A stretch of DNA of 36,080 nt from a virus. The notes under the pieces were generated by a model, which saw nothing but the letters and a program-made list of their open reading frames with translations, was not told the origin of the DNA and searched no databases. Position 1 is the first letter of the stretch. Every line of letters begins with the position of its first letter. This document shows positions 23,985-30,064 of the stretch, piece by piece. The DNA is taken from positions 1 to 36,080 of the IMG/VR virus record IMGVR_UViG_3300036851_000187. One strand, given 5' to 3'. The translations under genes and the position numbers were made by a program.

Positions 23985-24339
23985 TGGACTTCCTTCCTGG
24001 CGGGACGAGCGCCAGCTCCTTGTATCCTCGATCTCCGGTCGGGTTCCCGTATCGGTGCTGCATCTCGACGATCTTCAGCAGCTTTCCGCTGGCGTTGACG
24101 ACGGCGTTTCCGACTTGCGGAGAAATGCGGCCGTTGATGAGGTCCGAGATGAGCGCGAGCATGAGCGCCGCGAACTCGCTCGCCGAGTAGACGCCGTGGT
24201 TCGAGAGCGGGACGCACTGGGCTTTCCTTCTGCGAGGCACTTGCGCGCCTCGCGCAGGAGTCTTCGCCCTGTCGCCAGAGCTTCGTCCTCGCGTCTCCGC
24301 TCCTGTTCCCTGGATTCCTGTCTTGCCGTTTCCAGACAT
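23971..24339 (-). CDS. Conserved-looking small phage protein, overlaps upstream gene
   Basis: The ATG at 24339 has a clear AAAGGAG site 8 bases before it and gives 122 residues. The first 40 are basic and disordered. The rest (SASEFAALMLALISDLINGRISPQVGNAVVNASGKLLKIVEMQHRYG) is a well-formed helix pair resembling small phage proteins of unknown function. From about 24220 downward the third codon positions are almost all G or C, which supports this frame there. It overlaps the 3' part of the previous gene by 265 bases and the lyase start by 14. A frameshift joining the two frames is the main alternative. Confidence 0.65.
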   Translation of the reverse strand: MSGNGKTGIQGTGAETRGRSSGDRAKTPARGAQVPRRRKAQCVPLSNHGVYSASEFAALMLALISDLINGRISPQVGNAVVNASGKLLKIVEMQHRYGNPTGDRGYKELALVPPGRKSNANN

Positions 24340-24830
24340 ATCTCTGTCTCCTTTCGAAGCAGATCCTTGCATGACATGGAAGGGCACCATGCCTTTCCAG
24401 TTATCTTGTCGAGTACCAAATGACCCCAACTACCCTCTGGTCCAAACCTGAGTACATCATCATGAAATGGAGGCGCAGGACTGTAAAGCGACGTTCCACA
24501 TCCGGAGCATTGGATCCAGGTCCAACACGGAGGAGCTACGTACACTGATCGCCCCTGAAAGTTGTCCCAAACCAAGACAGGGGATCCTACGATCTTATAA
24601 AGACCCAGATCCTGCGGGTAGAAACCTCCACGGAATGCAAATAGGCCAATCTCGGCCAGCTCATACATGAGCTGGCTAGTCATTTGTGGTTTGTTCCAAA
24701 TACAATTGAACGCTTTCAACTCCAGGATGCCAAACCATGGAATCGCAACGTCACGTGCGTACTTCATGTAGCAGAGTTCACACGTGGTGTTTCCGTGGCA
24801 AGAGATGATGATCCGCTTACGCGGAATCAC
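24075..24830 (-). CDS. Zinc-binding protein with doubtful 3' end
   Basis: A GTG at 24830 overlaps the upstream stop as GTGA. The first 165 residues look like real protein with three Cys pairs (CELC, CSGC, CPSMSC), probably zinc ligands, and FAFRGGFYPQDLG and PVLVWDNFQGRSVYVAP segments. A helical charged part follows up to about residue 205 (ETARQESREQERRREDEAL). The last 45 residues are a Ser/Arg run that looks like the off-frame reading of the overlapping gene. The true product may end near residue 205 by a frameshift into the next frame. This DNA is less GC-rich than its neighbours. Function unknown. Confidence 0.6.
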   Translation of the reverse strand: MIPRKRIIISCHGNTTCELCYMKYARDVAIPWFGILELKAFNCIWNKPQMTSQLMYELAEIGLFAFRGGFYPQDLGLYKIVGSPVLVWDNFQGRSVYVAPPCWTWIQCSGCGTSLYSPAPPFHDDVLRFGPEGSWGHLVLDKITGKAWCPSMSCKDLLRKETEICLETARQESREQERRREDEALATGRRLLREARKCLAEGKPSASRSRTTASTRRASSRRSCSRSSRTSSTAAFLRKSETPSSTPAESC

Positions 24831-25177
24831 GCCGTCCCCCCTGGAATGCTCGGTATCCCCAGCGCGCCCTTGAGCACCACGAACACCCCACGCGCGATGC
24901 CCGCAAGCAGAGCCTCGAAGAACTTCCCCTTCGCGGTCTGCGCCTTGAGCGCGTACCGTTGGCCCAAGGACTCACCAGCCTCCAGAAGCCATTCCAGGTC
25001 CTCCTTGGCGTTCGGGTCGCCCGCAAGCTCGCGTTCCGTGAAGAAGCTGTAATCGACAGCCATTGCATCCATCCTGCGCCGCACTTCCGGAGTGTCCCGA
25101 AGGAGCGGAAGGAAGGACGCATTCAACGCCTCGAGAAACGCTGCTCTCGCCATCTCCTTCACGTCAACGTGCGGCAT
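24827..25177 (-). CDS. Helical protein, unknown function
   Basis: A 116-residue protein: MPHVDVKEMARAAFLEALNASFLPLLRD at the start, a charged middle (ERELAGDPNAKEDLEWLLEAG) and a hydrophobic C-terminal segment (KFFEALLAGIARGVFVVLKGALGIPSIPG, about 85-113) that could be one membrane helix or an amphipathic helix. It overlaps the tiny lipoprotein gene by 14 bases and the next gene by 4, so it belongs to the same operon as the possible lysis genes. An AGGTGA site precedes the ATG. I do not recognise it. Confidence 0.65.
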   Translation of the reverse strand: MPHVDVKEMARAAFLEALNASFLPLLRDTPEVRRRMDAMAVDYSFFTERELAGDPNAKEDLEWLLEAGESLGQRYALKAQTAKGKFFEALLAGIARGVFVVLKGALGIPSIPGGTA

Positions 25178-25391
25178 GGTCTTTCACCTCCATGAGAAGA
25201 GCCTCGAACTCGTCGATGCTTCCGAGACGGTTCGCCTTCGAGCGCTCATCGAGCCGCGGGTCGTCCGTGATCCCCTTTCGAGCCGCGGCGCCCACGAGAC
25301 GCCAGTGGGATTGGAGCTGCTCCGCGGCACCTTGCGGCACGGAGCAGCACCCGGAGACCATCAACATCGCCATGAGAATCAGACTTCGCAT
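25164..25391 (-). CDS. Small lipoprotein, possible Rz1-like outer-membrane spanin part
   Basis: With the ATG at 25391 (AAGGAAG before it) the product has 75 residues. It begins with a signal peptide, MRSLILMAMLMVSGC, whose VSGC lipobox puts the modified Cys at residue 15. The mature part is about 60 residues, hydrophilic and charged. Small phage lipoproteins of this size next to membrane genes are often the outer-membrane half of a spanin (Rz1-like), which joins inner and outer membrane in the last step of lysis. No matching inner-membrane partner is clearly seen. The lipoprotein call is firm; the spanin role is inference. Confidence 0.6.
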   Translation of the reverse strand: MRSLILMAMLMVSGCCSVPQGAAEQLQSHWRLVGAAARKGITDDPRLDERSKANRLGSIDEFEALLMEVKDHAAR

Positions 25392-25433
25392 TGGTTCACT
25401 TCCTTCTCCCACGTTGCCCTGATTTAGGATGCT

Positions 25434-25661
25434 TCAATCCTTTGGCCTTATGGCCCTCCGCGTAGAGACTCCTTTCGTTGAACGCCAGCAATAAAACGTC
25501 CCGACCCCTGCGAGGTAGAGCACATAAGCCGATAGCGCGAGGAGCCACGAGCTCCTGAACATCTCGGCCAGCACAAAACCGACAATCGAATATCCGATGC
25601 CGTTCCACAACCCGCGGTTGTATGCCCTGCCCTCTTCCTCGTTGCTCATGCCTTGGGGCAT
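25434..25661 (-). CDS. Two-helix membrane protein, holin candidate
   Basis: A 75-residue protein with a strong GGGAGGTGAT site 4 bases before the ATG at 25661. It has a short charged start (SNEEEGRAYNRG), two hydrophobic segments (about 20-36 GIGYSIVGFVLAEMF and 37-59 WLLALSAYVLYLAGVGTFYCW) and a basic tail (RSTKGVSTRRAIRPKD). This is the build of class II or III holins and of many small phage membrane proteins. It directly follows the caspase-like gene and precedes the lipoprotein gene, a possible lysis block. No endolysin is recognisable nearby, which weakens the holin reading. Confidence 0.5.
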   Translation of the reverse strand: MPQGMSNEEEGRAYNRGLWNGIGYSIVGFVLAEMFRSSWLLALSAYVLYLAGVGTFYCWRSTKGVSTRRAIRPKD

Positions 25662-25662
25662 A

Positions 25663-26451
25663 TCACCTCCCCTCGCCCAGAACAGCCCATCGCTTCTGGA
25701 ACAAGGGACCAGTCAGCATGGGATTCTGCGGGAACTCCGCCGTTGGCAGTTTGGTCCTAATTTTCCTGTGCCATGCCAGGTAATCCGCCGGCGAGTGCAT
25801 CTCCTCCAGTGACGCCAGCGCCGCGAGTGTGAAGGCGCCGCCCGTGCCGGTTGAGAATGAATATTCGTCGTCCGTGGAACCTGAGAGCAAGAGCGATGCC
25901 GACGCAGCGAGAATGCGGCCCGTCGAGCGCAGGCCCGCAACAGCCTTGGCGCCCTTCAGCTTCTCGCCCTTCAAGAAGTTCTCGGGCGGCATGAAGCGAA
26001 CGCGCCGCTCGCTACCCTGCGGAGACGGCGCGAACCTGGACACGCTGCCGGAAAAACACGAATCGCTGATGAAGAGGACCCTCGCGCCCATGGCACGGGT
26101 GGAGAAGATTTCCCCGAGATCGTCGTCCACGAGTGGCCCCTCCGTGAACACGTCACTCGGGCAAAGGGCTTCGTCCCTGCCGTCTGCCTCGTCGCCGTCG
26201 TCATCGGCTAGCCACGTCCCGTGGCCCGAGTAGCACAGCACTCCGAGATCCCCGTACTTGAGCTTCGCCACGAGCTCGCCGATTTCAGCGATCATGGCAG
26301 CCTTGGTCGCGGCCGAGTCGAGAAGCGTCGTGACGGTGAAGCCGCGGGCCTTCAGGGCTTCGGCCCAGCGATTTGCGTCTATGACGCAATCTGGCAATTC
26401 TGAAGAAGTGCCACTGTAGTCTATTCCTATGCAAAGCCCATGCTTGCTCAT
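25663..26451 (-). CDS. Caspase-like (C14, metacaspase type) peptidase
   Basis: A 262-residue protein made of one caspase p20-like fold with no signal or membrane segment. The catalytic dyad is visible: His77 in LCYSGHGTW and Cys132 in ISDSCFSG. The Asp-rich loop DDDGDEADGRDEALCPSD (83-100) between them is typical of bacterial metacaspase or orthocaspase peptidases, which usually cut after Arg or Lys and often need calcium. The start CIGIDYSGTSSELPDCVIDANRW matches the family. It lies in a coupled chain with the methyltransferase before it (ATGA overlap) and the holin candidate after it, so it is a phage gene. Its target is unknown. A host-derived pro-death or a phage-defence role is inference. 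Confidence 0.88.
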   Translation of the reverse strand: MSKHGLCIGIDYSGTSSELPDCVIDANRWAEALKARGFTVTTLLDSAATKAAMIAEIGELVAKLKYGDLGVLCYSGHGTWLADDDGDEADGRDEALCPSDVFTEGPLVDDDLGEIFSTRAMGARVLFISDSCFSGSVSRFAPSPQGSERRVRFMPPENFLKGEKLKGAKAVAGLRSTGRILAASASLLLSGSTDDEYSFSTGTGGAFTLAALASLEEMHSPADYLAWHRKIRTKLPTAEFPQNPMLTGPLFQKRWAVLGEGR

Positions 26452-27110
26452 GATTCAGATCCTTTCGTTGTGAACGAAAACACTTCCTGGGAGAGACGCT
26501 TCGCTGCGATCTCGCAGTAACGTTCCTCGATCTCGATACCGATGGCCTTCCGGCCAAGGTCTTTGGCGGCACGGAGGGTGGTGCCGCTGCCCATGAATGG
26601 GTCGAGAATAACTCCGTCGCAGTCGGCTTGCTGAATGCACCATGCCATTAGCGCCACAGGCTTCTGCGAAGGGTGCAATGTTCCTTCGGAGGACCAGCGT
26701 GCCACGCCGTGCCACATTTGGCTGAACATGCGGACAGACTTCCTCGGTAGGTTTGTCCATGCAAGCTCACAGTCACCGAAACAAACCTCGGACACCTTGC
26801 CATCGCCGCGCTTGTTGAAGACGAGCCACGCTCCGTTGTCTTGCAGCCGTGAGGCAAAGTGATTGGCTCCCCAAAGCACAACACGCTTAAATCGAAGGAA
26901 TGGAGCTGGGTCGAAAGGCTTATCGTCGCCAATGACTCGAGGCCAGTCCTTCCCATTGCTGCGCCAGCCTTTGAATCCGCTGTAGTCTGTGTCGAGATCC
27001 ATGCCATACGGCGGGTCGGTAACGAGAACGTCTGCCTGGACGCTCGGCAGCACCTCTCGGCAATCCCCGTGGTAGATCGTGATGCCCCCGTGCTGGTAGT
27101 ATGGTTTCAT
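26448..27110 (-). CDS. Beta-class DNA methyltransferase (N6-adenine or N4-cytosine)
   Basis: With the ATG at 27110, coupled to the patatin stop as ATGA, the product has 220 residues. Motif IV DPPYG lies near residues 32-36, and motif I DPFMGSGTT at 170-178 comes after it, the order of beta-class amino-methyltransferases. HPSQKPVALM (146-155) is the usual segment preceding motif I. It transfers a methyl group from S-adenosylmethionine to adenine N6 or cytosine N4 in DNA. No restriction enzyme gene is next to it, so it is an orphan, commonly used by phages to protect DNA from host restriction or to change host expression. Confidence 0.9.
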   Translation of the reverse strand: MKPYYQHGGITIYHGDCREVLPSVQADVLVTDPPYGMDLDTDYSGFKGWRSNGKDWPRVIGDDKPFDPAPFLRFKRVVLWGANHFASRLQDNGAWLVFNKRGDGKVSEVCFGDCELAWTNLPRKSVRMFSQMWHGVARWSSEGTLHPSQKPVALMAWCIQQADCDGVILDPFMGSGTTLRAAKDLGRKAIGIEIEERYCEIAAKRLSQEVFSFTTKGSES

Positions 27111-28162
27111 TCCAGGAGAACCCTTGTCGCATCCGCCACGCCTGGAGGCCGATCCTCCCACCTACCTTCCGACACGAATCGTCTCCCAGCCTCGAATACC
27201 CGCCGCATCTCGACAGGAACAAACTCCTGCGCTCCGAAGTCAAGCGGCACGTAGTCAGGTATTCTTGCAAGCCTCCAGTCCACACCGAGATCCTTCGCCG
27301 TCGCGTAACTTTGCCAGAGTGTTCCAACCGCACTGGCGTTCGCCAGGACCTCGACGCTCCTAAGCGCGATAGCGAGAAGGTTCGGCTGGACGCAGACCTC
27401 ACCTACCGAGATTTGGCCGTTCAGGATGACATGGACCGTCAACTGCGCCCGGGAGCGCGCAAGCTCCAACATCGTTGCCCGCAGAAGCGCCTGCTCCCTC
27501 ACTCCGCCGTCGCAGTGATGGACCCCGCCGATGTATACTGCAGGATGGAGTCCCGGCACAGAGCACGAAGCCAGCAACACAGCACGGTAGGTTTCGTAGT
27601 CCTTCGCCTTAGCAAGCGCCACCATATCCCACGCTCGCATCCGTCCAGCGTCCAGGGAGACGGTTCCAACGAACATCGCGCGGCCACCGCTCTCCGCCGC
27701 GACCCTATCGATGAGCGAGTCCGGCACCTCCCGCGCGATGAGTTCGCGGAGCGGCTTCAAGGTGGTGAGGCTATCTGAGAACGGAACAGCGAGGATGGAA
27801 CGCGTGCGGAAGATGTCCGAGTTCGTCACGGTGGTGTACGTCTTGGCGAGAACCGCGTCATCTTCAGGCTGGCCCAAGAATGCATGGCTTGCGAGTAGCG
27901 CGCCAGTAGAGACACCCGTCACCACGCCATAGCGGGGCCTCTTCCCGGAGTCGCGTAGCCCCGTGAGGATGCCGGCAGTGAAAGCCCCACGGCTCCCGCC
28001 GCCAGAGATGACCAGCACATCCACGCTTGCCGCGTTCTCGAGCCGTGCCAGCGCCGCGCGCACTGTGGAGGCTTCGCCGCGCACGGCGGCCTTTGGCGGC
28101 GGGCACTCTCTTTGCGCGCAACCGACGAACGGCAGCCAGGCGCAGAGCCAGGCGAGCTTCAT
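27107..28162 (-). CDS. Patatin-like phospholipase lipoprotein
   Basis: With the ATG at 28162 (AAAGGAG before it) the product has 351 residues. It starts with a short signal sequence ending LPFVGC, which fits a lipoprotein with modified Cys15. The patatin core follows: oxyanion loop GGGSRG (54-59), nucleophile motif GVSTG with Ser85 and the catalytic Asp218 in HHCDGG. Such enzymes cut acyl chains from phospholipids using a Ser-Asp dyad. The lipid anchor would place it on the outer side of the inner membrane or in the outer membrane, suiting membrane breakdown late in infection. It overlaps both neighbours by 4 bases. Confidence 0.88.
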   Translation of the reverse strand: MKLAWLCAWLPFVGCAQRECPPPKAAVRGEASTVRAALARLENAASVDVLVISGGGSRGAFTAGILTGLRDSGKRPRYGVVTGVSTGALLASHAFLGQPEDDAVLAKTYTTVTNSDIFRTRSILAVPFSDSLTTLKPLRELIAREVPDSLIDRVAAESGGRAMFVGTVSLDAGRMRAWDMVALAKAKDYETYRAVLLASCSVPGLHPAVYIGGVHHCDGGVREQALLRATMLELARSRAQLTVHVILNGQISVGEVCVQPNLLAIALRSVEVLANASAVGTLWQSYATAKDLGVDWRLARIPDYVPLDFGAQEFVPVEMRRVFEAGRRFVSEGRWEDRPPGVADATRVLLE

Positions 28163-28545
28163 GGGGACTCCTTTAACTGCACTCCCAACATGCGGCGGAG
28201 CCGTGGCCACCAGCCAACGTGCTTTCTGGCTTGCTCCTGAAGTCGCTCCGCCTGCTTTCGTTCCCATTCCTTTCTCTCGTAATCGCTAATCTGCTCTTGG
28301 TAATCACTCGCTCTCTTCATGGCGCCATCGAGCGTCGTGAAAACGTCCGACTGATTCACTCCGAACAGCTCAAGCCCGCCAGTCTGGACGCCACACCGAC
28401 CGTTGGAGAGGTCCCACTCAAGCAATGTTCCCTTGCCGATTTTCACTCGGCTACAGTAGTAGCCGTCCCACGACCCATCAAACGTCTTGGTCACATAGTA
28501 GACCTCGGTGCCTATCAGCGAGACGTTATCTCCAACGTGAATCAC
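28159..28545 (-). CDS. Small protein with beta-barrel start and helical end, unknown
   Basis: A GTG at 28545 (AAGGAG before it) overlaps the upstream stop. The 128-residue protein begins with SH3-like strands (VGDNVSLIGTEVYYVTKTF, CSRVKIGKGTLLEWDLSNG, GGLELFGVNQSDVFTT) and then forms a long charged helix (DYEQI-type EQISDYERKEWERKQAERLQ) with a Trp-rich end. The start resembles small beta domains that bind nucleic acid or peptides. It is the last small gene before the patatin. Family not recognised. Confidence 0.6.
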   Translation of the reverse strand: MIHVGDNVSLIGTEVYYVTKTFDGSWDGYYCSRVKIGKGTLLEWDLSNGRCGVQTGGLELFGVNQSDVFTTLDGAMKRASDYQEQISDYERKEWERKQAERLQEQARKHVGWWPRLRRMLGVQLKESP

Positions 28546-28796
28546 GCTTTCTCCTTCTCAACAAAGCAGCGGCTTGGCCGGCGGGACGTGGATAAGGTTG
28601 GCCTTTGGCGGGAGCCGCCGCATAACTTTCTCAGCCGTGGATTCCAACGTGGCGAGAGTGCCTTCATGCACGCGGTCAGTACCGCGATATCCCACTTGTC
28701 CATGCGCTTCTTGATCTCACCGAGCGTGATGAGCGTATCGAGCCACCGCGCGACCTTCACCATGGTGGCGGATTGCTCGCGCTCGAGGGGGGTCAT
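28542..28796 (-). CDS. Small helical protein, unknown
   Basis: An 84-residue protein starting MTPLEREQSATMVKVARWLDTLITLGEIKKRM, with GGAGG about 10 bases before the ATG and ATGA coupling to the upstream stop. It is mostly helical and basic, and its last 30 residues (CGGSRQRPTLSTSRRPSRCFVEKEKA) look disordered. No motif is recognised. It is one of several small genes here that begin with MTP because the same junction ATGACCCC recurs. Confidence 0.55.
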   Translation of the reverse strand: MTPLEREQSATMVKVARWLDTLITLGEIKKRMDKWDIAVLTACMKALSPRWNPRLRKLCGGSRQRPTLSTSRRPSRCFVEKEKA

Positions 28797-29155
28797 CGGA
28801 ACGGGTCCTCCGCAAGAGCCGCGATGGTCTTCCTCGTTCGCTGCTTCACCGCCGCCTTGACCTCATCTGTGGTCTTCAAGTCGCCCCACTTCGCCATGCC
28901 GTAAATCCGAAGCGCGAACACCATCGCCGCATCCTTGGACAGAAACGTCCCTGGGAACTTGAGACCTGTTGGTATGTGCGTGACGGTCCACTCTCCCAGG
29001 AATAAGAGGTGCTTGTGGACACCAAGACCGCTTCCGATACGTTCCCCTGCCATGCGCTTCGTCTTGTCCCCGTAAAGGATGCGGATTCTTGCCTTGCGCC
29101 ACCGGAGCTTCCCAGCGTCCGCAATGAGCTTGTCACGGCGCTCGCGGGGGGTCAT
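28793..29155 (-). CDS. Small basic protein, unknown
   Basis: The ATG at 29155, coupled to the upstream stop and preceded by GAGG, gives 120 residues starting MTPRERRDKLIADAGKLRWRKARIRI. The middle has GVHKHLLFLGEWTVTHIPTGLKFPGTFLSKDAAMVFALRIYGM, a beta-beta-alpha look, and the end is helical (VKAAVKQRTRKTIAAL). No family is recognised. A nucleic-acid-binding role would fit the positive charge but is inference. Confidence 0.6.
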   Translation of the reverse strand: MTPRERRDKLIADAGKLRWRKARIRILYGDKTKRMAGERIGSGLGVHKHLLFLGEWTVTHIPTGLKFPGTFLSKDAAMVFALRIYGMAKWGDLKTTDEVKAAVKQRTRKTIAALAEDPFR

Positions 29156-29355
29156 GGCTTCCTCAGCCCCCACACGTACCGGATCGCTACGTCGGCGCAG
29201 ATCAGCTCCTCCTCGAGTCTCGGGTCAGGGAAGATTTGCCCGCGCTGCTTCCGCGTGACCGCGGCCTTCCACGCCTCGAGCTTCTCCACGGCCGCGGCGA
29301 TGGCTTCGTTCCAGCCGAGCTTGTGATCGATGGACCATTGTGGGTTTGGGGTCAT
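29152..29355 (-). CDS. Small helical protein, unknown
   Basis: The ATG at 29355 overlaps the upstream stop as ATGA and gives 67 residues (MTPNPQWSIDHKLGWNEAIAAAVEKLEAWKAAVTRKQRG). It has a GWNEAI turn and a helix containing conserved-looking Trp and Leu, then FPDPRLEEELICADVAIRYVWGLRKP. Short GWNxAI helical proteins occur in many phages without known function. No catalytic motif is seen. Confidence 0.6.
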   Translation of the reverse strand: MTPNPQWSIDHKLGWNEAIAAAVEKLEAWKAAVTRKQRGQIFPDPRLEEELICADVAIRYVWGLRKP

Positions 29356-29801
29356 GGTGCTTGCCTCCCTGCCTTCCACTCATCGCCTTCCTCCGGCTCG
29401 TCCTTCAGGCTGTTCAGAACCTCCGCAAGTCCCATGGCCTGCATCTTCCAGCCGAAGGCAAGCCTCTCCATTGACAGCGCATTCATTTCCCAACGCTTTG
29501 CCTGCCATTTCAATTCCTCCTCGCGGGCATGCGCCTGCTCGAGGAGACCAGCGAGCCGCTCAGCCTCCGCCCGTGCGCGACGTAGGGCGAGCCAGGGGGT
29601 GAGGAGCCATACTGCCAAATTGACAGGCCTCAGGAATACCCCTGGCTTCGATTCTCTTTCACGATTTTTATCGGACGTGTCCGAAGTCACATCAGCCTCG
29701 CTTCGCACGGCCTGGCGGCAATCAGACCGAGTGGCGGTGGGTAACCCAGCCCGCCGCGCGATGGGTCGCGCCGGGCCGATTTCTCTCTCCACCTTTTTCA
29801 T
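29352..29801 (-). CDS. Single-helix membrane protein with coiled-coil end
   Basis: The ATG at 29801 has GGGAG 7 bases before it and gives 149 residues. The start is basic (MKKVEREIGPARPIARRAG). A hydrophobic segment near 57-75 (FLRPVNLAVWLLTPWLAL) could be a membrane helix. A long charged coiled coil (RRARAEAERLAGLLEQAHAREEELKW) follows up to an acidic end. The build, one helix then a coiled coil, is that of an inner-membrane spanin (Rz-like) as well as of many other small phage proteins; it lies 4.4 kb from the lipoprotein gene, so a spanin pair is only a possibility. Confidence 0.55.
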   Translation of the reverse strand: MKKVEREIGPARPIARRAGLPTATRSDCRQAVRSEADVTSDTSDKNRERESKPGVFLRPVNLAVWLLTPWLALRRARAEAERLAGLLEQAHAREEELKWQAKRWEMNALSMERLAFGWKMQAMGLAEVLNSLKDEPEEGDEWKAGRQAP

Positions 29802-29863
29802 AAGAGCTCCCACCGTTTAACTCGCCCCGGGCAGCACGGCGCCACCCGGGGCATCGACCAAGA

Positions 29864-30064
29864 TCACTCCGAACCACCGTCCTCTGTCTCGTACTCTGTC
29901 CACACATGCGCACCGTTGTCCGGGCCACCGTAGAAGCAGTCCTCTCCGCCGTAGCAATGGAGGCAGTCGCCGCAACGGTCGCAGAAATCTTCCCCGCAGA
30001 CAGGCTCGGCCTCCTCCTCGCGGAGAAGGTTCACTCCGGTCTTGTCGTAGACGCGGCGCTTCAT
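29864..30064 (-). CDS. Small Cys-rich zinc-binding protein
   Basis: The ATG at 30064 overlaps the upstream stop as ATGA and gives 66 residues. Seven Cys residues lie in the short stretch 23-43 (CGEDFC, CGDC, CYGGEDC), enough for one or two zinc sites. The end is acidic (YETEDGGSE). It resembles no family I recognise. Small Cys clusters like this are frequent in this window and may act as regulators or adaptors. Confidence 0.55.
   Translation of the reverse strand: MKRRVYDKTGVNLLREEEAEPVCGEDFCDRCGDCLHCYGGEDCFYGGPDNGAHVWTEYETEDGGSE

Noticed and set aside
29817-29867. 16-residue frame coupled by GTGA to the Cys-rich gene
   Set aside because: Too short and without its own features; coupling alone is weak evidence here because many frames stay open in GC-rich DNA.
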